From: Blautia glucerasea
GTDB lineage: Bacteria; Bacillota; Clostridia; Lachnospirales; Lachnospiraceae
Assembly (NCBI RefSeq): GCF_013304385.1
Contig: NZ_JAAITU010000012.1
Span: 24,769 to 88,768 of the forward strand
Direction: 5' to 3'
Length of the DNA: 64,000 bases
Positions 34,464 through 43,338 of the stretch are shown piece by piece (position 1 is the first letter of the stretch; the number at the start of each line of letters is the position of its first letter). The position numbers and the translations under genes were made by a program. Under the pieces are notes generated by a model, which did no database searches, was not told the DNA's origin, and worked only from the letters and a program-made list of their open reading frames with translations.

Positions 34464-35579
34464 ATGCAGCGTATATTTCACACGCCGGAAGGAGTCCGGG
34501 ACATATATAATGACGAATGCAGCCAGAAACGGAGCCTGCAGGAGAAACTACACTGCGTGTTCCGCAGATATGGCTATGAAGATATTGAAACACCTGGTTT
34601 TGAATATTTTGAAGTATTCAGCAGGGAAGTAGGTACGATCCCTTCTAAAGATCTTTATAAATTTTTTGACAGAGAAGGCAATACTCTTGTGCTGCGTCCT
34701 GATTTTACCCCGTCTGTAGCAAGAGCCTGTGCCACTTATTTTTCTCCTGAAAAGGAAGTGGTAAGCCTTTGCTATACAGGCAACACTTTTATTAATAATT
34801 CCAGTTATCAGGGCAGGCTGAAAGAGTCCACTCAGATGGGTGTTGAGCGAATGGGTGACGATTCTGCGGAAGCAGATGCAGAGCTTCTGGCAATGACTGT
34901 GGAGTGCCTTCTGGCTTCCGGCCTTACAGATTTTCAGGTGAGTGTGGGACAGGTGGATTATTTCCGCTCTCTTCTTGAGCAGGCCAGGATGAGCCCTGAA
35001 GATGAGGAGCAGCTTCGCAGCCTTGTTTCCATGAAGAATTATTTTGGTGTAGAAGAGCTGGTAGAACGTCTTGGGATTGACCAGAAGGTTGGCAATGCAC
35101 TGGCACAGCTGCCGCGTATGTTTGGGTCTTCTGATGTACTTGAGAAGGCAAAAGCCCTCACTCAGGAGCCAAAAGCCCTTCAGGCTGTGGCAAGACTGGA
35201 AGAGATTTACCAGATCCTGAAGATTTACGGTTATGAGAAATATATTTCTTTTGACTTTGCTATGGTAAGTAAATATCATTATTATACAGGCATTATTTTC
35301 CAGGCATATACTTATGGTACAGGCGAGCCGCTTGTAAAGGGAGGCCGGTACAATGACCTTCTTAGGCATTTCGGGAAGGCTGCACCATCTATTGGATTTG
35401 CCATTGTTGTAGACAGTCTTTTAACTGCTCTTTCCAGACAGAAGCTGCAGATCCCTGTGGAGGATACTGTGGAAGTGATCACCTACAAACCGGAAGGACG
35501 CAAAGAAGCCATCCGGCAGGCACAACAGCTTCGCAGCCAGGGCAAAAACATAGCACTCAGACCTGGGAAGGAGGACTAG
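34464..35579 (+). CDS. hisZ: ATP phosphoribosyltransferase regulatory subunit HisZ
   Basis: A 371-residue HisRS-like protein without the anticodon-binding domain. It has [14 protein letters not shown], a class II motif-like [16 protein letters not shown], and [28 protein letters not shown]. HisZ forms an octamer with short HisG and gives the first his step its activity and histidine feedback. It lies 4 bases before a short-form hisG, which requires it. The start ATG 34464 has GGAGG 10 bases upstream; a longer frame from 34380 overlaps hairpin 3. Confidence 0.92.
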   Translation: MQRIFHTPEGVRDIYNDECSQKRSLQEKLHCVFRRYGYEDIETPGFEYFEVFSREVGTIPSKDLYKFFDREGNTLVLRPDFTPSVARACATYFSPEKEVVSLCYTGNTFINNSSYQGRLKESTQMGVERMGDDSAEADAELLAMTVECLLASGLTDFQVSVGQVDYFRSLLEQARMSPEDEEQLRSLVSMKNYFGVEELVERLGIDQKVGNALAQLPRMFGSSDVLEKAKALTQEPKALQAVARLEEIYQILKIYGYEKYISFDFAMVSKYHYYTGIIFQAYTYGTGEPLVKGGRYNDLLRHFGKAAPSIGFAIVVDSLLTALSRQKLQIPVEDTVEVITYKPEGRKEAIRQAQQLRSQGKNIALRPGKED

Positions 35580-35583
35580 AACA

Positions 35584-36219
35584 GTGAGATATCTGACATT
35601 TGCCCTAACAAAAGGGCGCCTTGCATCAAAGACAATGGATATGTTTGAAAAGATCGGCATTACCTGCGAGGAAATGCGGGATAAGGATTCCAGGAAGCTG
35701 ATATTTGTCAATGAAGATCTGAAGCTTAAATTTTTCCTTGCAAAAGGACCGGATGTGCCTACTTATGTAGAATACGGTGCTGCTGATATCGGGATCGTTG
35801 GTAAAGATACCATTATGGAAGAAGGCAGGAAGCTTTATGAGGTGATGGATCTGAAGTTTGGTGCCTGCAGGATGTGCGTATGCGGGCCTGAAAGTGCACG
35901 GAAGCTTCTGGATTCCAACCAGCTGATCCGGGTTGCTACCAAGTATCCTGTGATCGCTAAGGATTATTTCTACAACAAGAAGCACCAGACAGTGGAGATC
36001 ATCAAGCTGAACGGATCCATTGAGCTGGCTCCTATTGTAGGACTATCTGAGGTGATCGTAGATATTGTAGAGACCGGAAGCACTCTTCGTGAGAATGGGT
36101 TAAAGGTTTTAGAAGAGGTATGCCCTTTGTCTGCCAGGATGGTAGTTAATCAGGTAAGCATGAAAATGGAAGATGAACGTATCCGGAAGCTGATCAATGA
36201 CCTGCGTAAAGTGATCTGA
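35584..36219 (+). CDS. hisG: ATP phosphoribosyltransferase catalytic subunit, short form
   Basis: A 211-residue HisG lacking the C-terminal regulatory domain, as expected beside hisZ. It contains [26 protein letters not shown] and the PRPP loop [13 protein letters not shown]...[15 protein letters not shown]. It condenses ATP with PRPP, the first committed step of histidine synthesis. GTG 35584 follows GGAGG within the end of hisZ. Confidence 0.95.
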   Translation: MRYLTFALTKGRLASKTMDMFEKIGITCEEMRDKDSRKLIFVNEDLKLKFFLAKGPDVPTYVEYGAADIGIVGKDTIMEEGRKLYEVMDLKFGACRMCVCGPESARKLLDSNQLIRVATKYPVIAKDYFYNKKHQTVEIIKLNGSIELAPIVGLSEVIVDIVETGSTLRENGLKVLEEVCPLSARMVVNQVSMKMEDERIRKLINDLRKVI

Positions 36220-36241
36220 TAGGAAAGGAAATGATAAACCA

Positions 36242-37555
36242 ATGCGTACAGTAACATTAACAAAAGAATCCACCAAAGATATCCTTGAGAATCTGTTAAA
36301 GAGAAGTCCTTCCAGTTACGGAAAGTATGAGATGGCAGTTGCTCAGATCCTGGATAAAGTTAAGCAGGAGAAAGATCAGGCTCTTTTTGGCTATACGAAG
36401 GAATTCGATAAAGCCGATATTACAGCAGAGAATATAAAGGTAACGGAAGAAGAGATCAAAGAAGCATATGAGCAGGTAGACCCGTCCCTTCTTGCAGTGA
36501 TCCGTAAGGCACTGGTAAATATCCGTACCTATCATGAGAAGCAAAGGCAGAACAGCTGGTTTACAAGCTCAGAAAACGGTACTATGCTGGGTCAGAAGGT
36601 AACTCCACTTTACAGGGTGGGCGTTTATGTACCTGGGGGCAAGGCAGTTTATCCGTCTTCTGTACTGATGAATATTGTTCCTGCTAAGGTTGCAGGAGTT
36701 CCTAATATTGTGATGTGTACCCCTCCGGGAAGAGATGGGAAGGTTTATCCTACCACACTGGTTGCTGCAAGGGAAGCCGGCGCAGATGTGATCTATAAGG
36801 TGGGCGGCGCCCAGGCTGTTGCAGCGATGGCTTTTGGTACAGAAAGCATCCCTAAGGTAGATAAGATCGTAGGTCCTGGCAATATTTTTGTTGCACTTGC
36901 CAAAAAGGCTGTATATGGACATGTAAGCATTGATTCCGTAGCCGGCCCAAGTGAGATCCTGGTTCTTGCAGATGATACAGCTAATCCCCATTATGTAGCG
37001 GCAGACCTTTTGTCCCAGGCAGAGCATGATGAGATGGCTTCTGCCATTCTGATCACTACCAGTACAGAGCTGGCAAAGAAGGTTCAATCAGAAATCGAAG
37101 GATACCTGAAGGTGTTATCAAGAAGAGAGATTATCGAGAAATCCCTGGAGAACTTTGGCTATATCCTGATCGCAGAGGATATGGATGAGGCTATCGAAGC
37201 TGCTAATGAGATCGCTTCTGAGCATCTGGAGATCGTAACAGCCAATGCCTTTGAGGTCATGATGAAGATCCGTAATGCAGGAGCTATCTTTATCGGAGAA
37301 TACAGCTCCGAGCCTTTGGGAGATTATTTTGCAGGACCAAACCATGTGCTCCCAACCAACGGAACAGCCAAGTTTTTCTCTGCACTTTCTGTGGACGATT
37401 TTATTAAGAAATCCAGTATAGTATATTATTCCAGAGAGGCATTAAAGGAGATCCATAAGGATATTGTACAGTTTGCAACTGCTGAGCAGCTGACAGCACA
37501 TGCCAATTCTATAGCAGTACGTTTTGAAAAAGAAGATGAAGGGGATTCATTATGA
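36242..37555 (+). CDS. hisD: histidinol dehydrogenase
   Basis: A 437-residue NAD-dependent zinc enzyme catalysing the last two steps from histidinol to histidine. Conserved segments are [64 protein letters not shown] (zinc ligands), and [14 protein letters not shown]. Full length. It ends with an ATGA overlap with hisB. Confidence 0.96.
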   Translation: MRTVTLTKESTKDILENLLKRSPSSYGKYEMAVAQILDKVKQEKDQALFGYTKEFDKADITAENIKVTEEEIKEAYEQVDPSLLAVIRKALVNIRTYHEKQRQNSWFTSSENGTMLGQKVTPLYRVGVYVPGGKAVYPSSVLMNIVPAKVAGVPNIVMCTPPGRDGKVYPTTLVAAREAGADVIYKVGGAQAVAAMAFGTESIPKVDKIVGPGNIFVALAKKAVYGHVSIDSVAGPSEILVLADDTANPHYVAADLLSQAEHDEMASAILITTSTELAKKVQSEIEGYLKVLSRREIIEKSLENFGYILIAEDMDEAIEAANEIASEHLEIVTANAFEVMMKIRNAGAIFIGEYSSEPLGDYFAGPNHVLPTNGTAKFFSALSVDDFIKKSSIVYYSREALKEIHKDIVQFATAEQLTAHANSIAVRFEKEDEGDSL

Positions 37556-38139
37556 TACGAGAGGTTTTGGCACAGAGAAATACCAAAGAGACACAGATCC
37601 AGATGAAGCTGAATCTGGACGGAACCGGAGTTTCAGATATTTCTACAGGTATCGGATTTTTTGATCACATGCTGGAGGGATTTACAAGACATGGCCTTTT
37701 TGATCTTCAGCTGCGTGTGCAGGGGGATCTTCAGGTGGATGACCATCATACCATCGAAGATACCGGGATCGTCCTTGGCTCTGTGATCCGGGAAGCAGTG
37801 GGAGACAAAAAAGGAATCCGCAGGTATGGCAGCTTTATCCTTCCCATGGATGAAACATTGGTGCTTTGTGCAGTAGATCTGTGCGGCAGGCCTTATTTTT
37901 CCTGGGACGCACAGTTTCCCACAGAGAAGATAGGGGGCATGTCTACAGAGATGGTGCGTGAGTTTTTCTATGCAGTTTCTTACAGTGCACAGATGAACCT
38001 TCATATTAAGGTACTTACCCCTGGCAACAGCCATCATATGGCAGAAGCTATGTTTAAAAGCTTTGCAAAAGCCCTGGATATGGCTGTATCCTTTGATCCC
38101 CGTATTACAGATGTTTTATCTACAAAAGGAAGCCTATAA
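37552..38139 (+). CDS. hisB: imidazoleglycerol-phosphate dehydratase
   Basis: A 195-residue monofunctional HisB. Two manganese-binding motifs are present, GFFDHML with DDHHTIED, and a later GNSHHMAEAMFKSFAKALD. It dehydrates imidazole glycerol phosphate to imidazole acetol phosphate. No fused phosphatase domain. Coupled to hisD by overlap. Confidence 0.96.
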   Translation: MIREVLAQRNTKETQIQMKLNLDGTGVSDISTGIGFFDHMLEGFTRHGLFDLQLRVQGDLQVDDHHTIEDTGIVLGSVIREAVGDKKGIRRYGSFILPMDETLVLCAVDLCGRPYFSWDAQFPTEKIGGMSTEMVREFFYAVSYSAQMNLHIKVLTPGNSHHMAEAMFKSFAKALDMAVSFDPRITDVLSTKGSL

Positions 38140-38160
38140 AAAGGAGAATAAAAATAAATC

Positions 38161-39441
38161 ATGAAGAAAAAATTGATTCCCTGCCTTTACCTTCAGTCTG
38201 AAAAGGCAGTAACTGGTTTCGGACAGAGAAATCTGTTAGGTGACGGAGATGTGGAAAAGCTGGCAAGGTTTTACAGCGATAACGGCGGTGATGAACTGCT
38301 TGTATTTGACTTCTCCTCTCAGGACGAGGAGCATGACAAAGCCATCGGCAAGATCCGCGACATTTGTGCAGCTTCTGAAGTTCCGGTAATGGCTGCCGGC
38401 AATATTAAGCGTATGGAAGATGTGAAAAAGCTGATCTACGCAGGCTGTGCCTGTGCTGTGCTGAACTTTTCCAAGGAGAGCAATGTAAAGCTTCTGGAAG
38501 AGGTATCCAAACGTTTTGGGAAAGAAAAGATGGTTGTATGTATTTCTTCCATTGAAGAATTTACTGCAAATAAAGAACTGATCGAGAATTATGCATCTGC
38601 AGTGCTTGCCCTGGATATGGTGCAGGATCAGGTGGCTGAGATTTCCTCCATCCCTGTGATCCTTCATACTGATGAACAGGATGAAGAGAAGCTTACTAAG
38701 CTTCTTGGGTCAGACGCTGTAAGCGGTGTTTCCGGTGCCTTTGTAAGCAATATAGAAAAGGAACTGTTGGATTTTAAGGACAGATGCAAAGGTATGGGGA
38801 TTCCTGTAAATACCTACGAAAGTAATATTGCCTGGAGTGAATTTAAGCTGAACAGTGACGGGATGATTCCTGTGGTTGTTCAGGATTATAAGACAGATGA
38901 AGTGCTGATGGTAGCTTATATGAATGAGCAGGCATTCCAAACCACTTTGAAAACAGGAAGGATGACTTACTGGAGCAGAAGCAGAAATGAGCTTTGGACG
39001 AAAGGCCTTACCTCCGGACATTTCCAGTATGTAAAGTCTCTCACCCTTGACTGTGACAATGATACTATCCTTGCAAAGGTGGATCAGGTAGGTGCAGCAT
39101 GCCATACAGGCAGCAGAAGCTGTTTCTTCCAGCCTCTTATGAAAAAGGAGTATGATGACACCAATCCACTTCATGTATTTCAGGATGTGTATGATGTGAT
39201 CATGGACAGGAAGAAGCATCCAAAGGAAGGCTCTTATACTAATTATCTTTTTGACAAGGGAATCGACAAGATCCTGAAAAAAGTAGGTGAGGAGTGTACG
39301 GAGATCGTTATTGCTGCAAAGAATCCGGATAAAGAGGAGATTAAATACGAGATTTCCGATTTTTTGTATCATGCAATGGTATTAATGGTGGAGAAGGGCG
39401 TTACCTGGGAGGACATTACCAGGGAACTTGCCAGACGGTGA
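38161..39441 (+). CDS. hisIE: HisI-HisE bifunctional enzyme with an N-terminal degenerate HisF-like domain
   Basis: A 426-residue fusion. Residues ~1-215 look like a HisF/HisA TIM barrel ([23 protein letters not shown]), but the first catalytic Asp of HisF (in PCLDV) is Tyr10 here, the phosphate loop GGGIR reads AGNIK, and the second catalytic Asp region reads CISS. Residues ~220-325 are HisI ([37 protein letters not shown]). Residues ~340-426 are HisE ([16 protein letters not shown]). The HisI and HisE parts look active; the barrel looks catalytically dead. hisA, hisF, hisH and hisC are not in the window. Confidence 0.9.
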   Translation: MKKKLIPCLYLQSEKAVTGFGQRNLLGDGDVEKLARFYSDNGGDELLVFDFSSQDEEHDKAIGKIRDICAASEVPVMAAGNIKRMEDVKKLIYAGCACAVLNFSKESNVKLLEEVSKRFGKEKMVVCISSIEEFTANKELIENYASAVLALDMVQDQVAEISSIPVILHTDEQDEEKLTKLLGSDAVSGVSGAFVSNIEKELLDFKDRCKGMGIPVNTYESNIAWSEFKLNSDGMIPVVVQDYKTDEVLMVAYMNEQAFQTTLKTGRMTYWSRSRNELWTKGLTSGHFQYVKSLTLDCDNDTILAKVDQVGAACHTGSRSCFFQPLMKKEYDDTNPLHVFQDVYDVIMDRKKHPKEGSYTNYLFDKGIDKILKKVGEECTEIVIAAKNPDKEEIKYEISDFLYHAMVLMVEKGVTWEDITRELARR

Positions 39442-39448
39442 TTTACAT

Positions 39449-40879
39449 ATGAAAAGAAAAGCAAAAAAAGCTTTCAGTATTACAGCGGCTGCAGTGTTTC
39501 TGGCAGCCGTATTGTATCTGGTCTGGTGTGTACTTCTAAATGATTCCGTGATCTGGAAATATGTTCAGGTCAATGGGATTTCCATCCAGGGAAAGACAAA
39601 AGCCCAGGCCAGAGAAGCGATCCTGGCAGATTTTAAAGAAACTTATGAGGATAAGGCTATCCAGGTGAACCTGTCCGACGAAGTTTATCAAGCTTACATA
39701 TTTCCTATGCTTGGCATAGATCCCGGGGAAGTGGTGGAGCAGGCCTATCAGCTTGGCCATGGTGCCTGGTATAAAAGAGGTCTGGACCGGATACGTCTGA
39801 TGACAGATGATAATGCAGAAGAGATCACGCTTCTTCCCCAGGTGACCCATCCGGAGACAGTGTCTTCTGTGATTTCTTATATGGAAATCGAAAAGGTAGA
39901 TACAGTGGTACAGCCTGTATGCCGGATAACAGACGACAGTCTGATCATAAAGAAGGGAAAAACTGGTATTAAGGCAGATACAGATGCTTTAAAGGAGCAG
40001 CTCCTGCATGCAGCTGCCAGCCTGGATCTTGATACACAGATCCAGTGTGCAACCATCAGTGTTACACCAGAGGAGCCGGATTTCAAGGCTTATTATAGGC
40101 AGATCTATCAGGAGCCGGAAGATGCATATATGGATGAAAAGAATGATTATGAGATCGTTCCTTCCAGGACAGGGATATCCTTTGATGTTGCAAAGGCGGT
40201 CAAAGAATATGGACAGGCCAAAGAAGGCAGTGTGTTTACAGTGGCTTTTGAACAGATCTTGCCGGAGGTGACAACCGGGGATCTGACCAGCCGGGTATTC
40301 CGGGATGTACTGGGAAGCTATAATACTTATGGAGGCGGTACTGACAACCGGATCACCAATCTGACTCTTGCTGCAAAGGCAATTGATGGAATTGAACTGA
40401 TGCCTGGTGAGACCTTTTCTTACAATGAAACCTTAGGAGAGCGTACAGCCGAAAGAGGGTATAAGGCTGCCGGTGTGTTTGTAAACGGACAGCATGCAGA
40501 AGGGATCGGCGGAGGCATCTGTCAGGTTTCCACCACCTTGTTTAATGCATGCCTATATGCAGATCTGGAAATTGTAAAGCGTACCAATCATTCCGGCAGG
40601 GTAGATTATGTGCCGGCTGGGCTGGATGCTGCTGTATCCTGGGGAGATCCTGACTTTCAGTTTTGCAATAATACTGAGTATCCTATCCGGATCTCTGCCA
40701 CTTATGCAGATGGTTCCGTTAATGTGAAGATCTATGGTACAAAAACAAATTCCAATACAGTAAAGGTGACTACCCAGCAGCTGGATGCACAAAGCTACAA
40801 AACTTATCGTCATGTATATGACCAGGATGGAAATCTGCTGGAAACGGAGGAAATCTGCAGCAGCCATTACATCAGCTGA
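39449..40879 (+). CDS. VanW family membrane-anchored protein (YoaR-like)
   Basis: A 476-residue protein with a signal-anchor (KKAFSITAAAVFLAAVLYLVW), peptidoglycan-binding-like PG_binding_4 regions (about 45-270), and a C-terminal VanW domain with NRITNLTLAAKAIDGIELMPGETFSYNE and GIGGGICQVSTTLFNACL. The role of VanW is unknown but it is linked to cell wall and vancomycin-resistance operons in some species; there is no van cluster here. I chose ATG 39449, just after the hisIE stop, with a weak ribosome site. Confidence 0.8.
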   Translation: MKRKAKKAFSITAAAVFLAAVLYLVWCVLLNDSVIWKYVQVNGISIQGKTKAQAREAILADFKETYEDKAIQVNLSDEVYQAYIFPMLGIDPGEVVEQAYQLGHGAWYKRGLDRIRLMTDDNAEEITLLPQVTHPETVSSVISYMEIEKVDTVVQPVCRITDDSLIIKKGKTGIKADTDALKEQLLHAAASLDLDTQIQCATISVTPEEPDFKAYYRQIYQEPEDAYMDEKNDYEIVPSRTGISFDVAKAVKEYGQAKEGSVFTVAFEQILPEVTTGDLTSRVFRDVLGSYNTYGGGTDNRITNLTLAAKAIDGIELMPGETFSYNETLGERTAERGYKAAGVFVNGQHAEGIGGGICQVSTTLFNACLYADLEIVKRTNHSGRVDYVPAGLDAAVSWGDPDFQFCNNTEYPIRISATYADGSVNVKIYGTKTNSNTVKVTTQQLDAQSYKTYRHVYDQDGNLLETEEICSSHYIS

Positions 40880-40966
40880 TCTTGCGTGGCGGCTACAGAG
40901 CTGTAAACAGGCATCATAAGAATGTGTGATTTTGTTTGATTTTTCACAATTTTAAAGGAAATCGTA

Positions 40967-40995
40967 TTGATTTCAAAAAATACTTTTGCTATAAT
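40967..40995 (+). promoter_or_regulatory. promoter of the cobalamin riboswitch operon
   Basis: TTGATT (40967-40972), 17 bases, TATAAT (40990-40995). Transcription would begin near 41003, just before the riboswitch. Confidence 0.7.
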
Positions 40996-41014
40996 ACAGG
41001 AAATGAATAAAGAC

Positions 41015-41225
41015 CGTTTACAGTGTCAGCCAGGAGGCAACGATTCCGGCTGTTAAAGGGAATCAGGTGGAAGTCCTGAACGATCCGGTCACTGTGAGCA
41101 GGGAGGATACTGCAGGGACCATTGAGAAGAAGCCTGGATCCGATAGGACTTATGGAAGCCGTCTCTTCTTGAGAAGGAGCAGATATCTGTTGATCTGTGA
41201 GCCAGGAAACCTGCTGTGAATGCTG
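41015..41225 (+). ncRNA. cobalamin (B12) riboswitch
   Basis: The conserved core GGAATCAGGTGGAAGTCC runs from 41059, followed by CGATCCGGTCACTGTGA (to about 41097), and the B12 box GAGCCAGGAAACCTGC lies near 41199-41214. Spacing and order match the cobalamin aptamer class. It normally turns expression off when adenosylcobalamin or related corrinoids are plentiful. It stands alone between a promoter and a terminator hairpin, ahead of the surface protein operon. Confidence 0.93.
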
Positions 41226-41328
41226 AAGATGGAAGCTTCCGACGAAAGCGATTCATTGCTATTTCTTGTATTGTTTTATTGCACATATGTTTTTTGGCTA
41301 TGCATATAATGATATGAGCAATTGTGAT

Positions 41329-41361
41329 GCCTGTTTCCAAGCCGGAAGCAGGCTTCTTTTT
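41329..41361 (+). terminator. expression-platform terminator of the B12 riboswitch
   Basis: GCCTGTTTCC (41329-41338) pairs with GGAAGCAGGC (41344-41353) around a 5-base loop and is followed by TTCTTTTTTT. It lies about 110 bases after the B12 box and 60 bases before the first gene, so corrinoid binding probably promotes termination here. Confidence 0.8.
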
Positions 41362-41420
41362 TGTACAGCAGTACATGTCTTCATTCAAATTGATTGGAAA
41401 TAACAGGAGGATAAAAGATC

Positions 41421-43208
41421 ATGAAAAAACGAAAAATCATTCTTGCAATGCTTCTTTGCGCTGCAATGACAACAGGGAGTGTGCTTCCTGCATTTGGGGA
41501 AGATCTTGCAGCAGAAGTGGATGTACAGGATGTAACAGAGGATGAGGCTTTTGATGAGTCTGAGGAAGCAGATTTTGCTGAGTTTACAGACCAGGAGGAA
41601 GTGACCCCTGATGTATTAGATGGTGCATTTACCGCTTATCCGGAGGAATCCGCACCGGTAGCTGAAGATGCAGAGAATCCGGGAACCGTTGCAGCACAGG
41701 GATATTATACCTTTGATTTTTCTGATGCAGCTGCACCGGGAGTTACCTGTACTGGCACAATGTTCCGGGTAGTAGCAGCTACTTTATATAGTGACAAAGA
41801 TGGAGTAATGACAGCTACCATTACTCTTTCCGGCACTGGCAGGGATAAGCTTTATTTTGGAACAGCAGAGGCGGCAGAGGCAGATACTGCTAATCAGATG
41901 ACTTATTCATCTGTAGTAAAGGATAGTAATGGTAAAGAACAGTATGTATTCGGACCGTTTGCAGTTGCCAAACTGGATAAGGTTATCAATGTGGCTGCAC
42001 ATACTGTCAAGGGAAATAAATGGAAAGATTACACGATCACCTTCAACTCCTCCAAGCTTCTTGCAGCTGCTACAGATCCTGTAGATAACAGCACAGCACT
42101 TCCGGATGGTACATATACACCGGAGAATTTCACAGCTGCCGGCGGTACAGGTAAAGTGACAATTACCTGTCCACAGGTTATTGTTGAAAATGGCAAGGCA
42201 TTTGCAGATGTTACATTCAGCAGCAAGAAATATGTTTATGTAAAGGCAAATAATCAGTTATTTAACGGTACAGTGAATACTTCCGGCGTTACATACAGGA
42301 TCCCGGTTGACCTGAATGAAGATGTGAAGATCCTTGCACTGACTACAGGTATGAGCATGGCACATGAGATCGCCTATACTCTTCATGTAACATTGAATGA
42401 GACACCGGCACCTACTGCTACACCGGCACCTACTGCTACACCAACACCTACTGAGACGCCGGCTCCCACACCTGCAGCAGTTGTAGCAACTTCATTAAAG
42501 GTTTCTGTTTCCAAACTTACCTTAAAGGCAGGAGCCTCCAGGACAGTCAGTGCCATTGCAGCACCTGCAAATACCACAGACAAGGTGGTATACACTTCCC
42601 AGAATCCTTCCGTTGCTACAGTAAACGATGCTGGTAAGATCACTGCAAAAGCAGCAGGTAAGACCAAGATTACTGTAAAAGCAGGATCAAAGGAAAAGAC
42701 CATTGCTGTAACAGTATCAAAAAAAGCAGTAAAAGTAAAATCCCTTAAGATGAAAAAGGCAGCCCTTACCATGAATAAGGGAACTCAGACTTATGTTTCT
42801 TATAAAGTGAATCCAACAGGTGCAACCACAACCCTGAAATGGAAATCTTCCAATAAGAATGTGGCAGCAGTAGACCAGACAGGTAAGATCGTTGCAAAGA
42901 AAGCCGGCAAAGCTACGATTACAGTAACAGCAAACGGCAAGAAGGCAACCGTGAAGGTTTCTGTTGTGGATCCATGCACCAGTGTAAAGGTACAGAGCGC
43001 TCTTACCTTAAAGGCTGGCAAGTCTGCCAAATTAAAAGTAACAACCACTCCCAAAACAACTGGACAGAAAGCAGCATTTAAGTCAAGCAACAAGAAAGTG
43101 GCAACCGTAGATTCCAAGGGAAAAGTAAAAGCCCTGAAAAAAGGAACTGCTAAGATCACTGTTACTGTAGGCAAGCAGAAAGCAACCTGCACAGTAAAAG
43201 TAAAATAA
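41421..43208 (+). CDS. secreted B12-regulated surface protein with NEAT-like domains and three Big_2 domains
   Basis: A 595-residue exported protein. Signal peptide MKKRKIILAMLLCAAMTTGS with cleavage near VLPAFG. An acidic stretch (27-90) precedes domain A (about 94-213: MFRVVAATLYSDKDGVMTAT, DYTITFNSS) and domain B (about 229-325: GGTGKVTITCPQVIVENGKA, TTGMSMAHEIAYTLHV). Both are beta-sandwich-like and recall NEAT heme-binding domains in layout. A PTATPAPT linker leads to three basic Big_2 Ig-like domains (357-595). No LPXTG or anchor. First gene behind the B12 riboswitch, so a corrinoid-capturing role on the cell surface is inferred. RBS AGGAGG precedes ATG 41421. Confidence 0.75.
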   Translation: MKKRKIILAMLLCAAMTTGSVLPAFGEDLAAEVDVQDVTEDEAFDESEEADFAEFTDQEEVTPDVLDGAFTAYPEESAPVAEDAENPGTVAAQGYYTFDFSDAAAPGVTCTGTMFRVVAATLYSDKDGVMTATITLSGTGRDKLYFGTAEAAEADTANQMTYSSVVKDSNGKEQYVFGPFAVAKLDKVINVAAHTVKGNKWKDYTITFNSSKLLAAATDPVDNSTALPDGTYTPENFTAAGGTGKVTITCPQVIVENGKAFADVTFSSKKYVYVKANNQLFNGTVNTSGVTYRIPVDLNEDVKILALTTGMSMAHEIAYTLHVTLNETPAPTATPAPTATPTPTETPAPTPAAVVATSLKVSVSKLTLKAGASRTVSAIAAPANTTDKVVYTSQNPSVATVNDAGKITAKAAGKTKITVKAGSKEKTIAVTVSKKAVKVKSLKMKKAALTMNKGTQTYVSYKVNPTGATTTLKWKSSNKNVAAVDQTGKIVAKKAGKATITVTANGKKATVKVSVVDPCTSVKVQSALTLKAGKSAKLKVTTTPKTTGQKAAFKSSNKKVATVDSKGKVKALKKGTAKITVTVGKQKATCTVKVK

Positions 43209-43338
43209 ATGTAAATGTTCCGTATTTTTACAGTTACAAATAAACAATAGTAGATACAGATAAAGAAAACTGTCCTGTGAAGCATTGTGTGGCACAATAT
43301 TTTGCAGGGCAGATTCCTGTTTAACAGAGGAGATTCAT

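Noticed and set aside
34280..34464. T-box riboswitch ahead of hisZ
   Set aside because: No AGGGTGGnACCGCG-type core or specifier loop was found; the hairpins are different.
41260..41420. A second riboswitch between the B12 aptamer and the first surface gene
   Set aside because: Only the terminator hairpin is supported; the rest shows no conserved motif I recognise.
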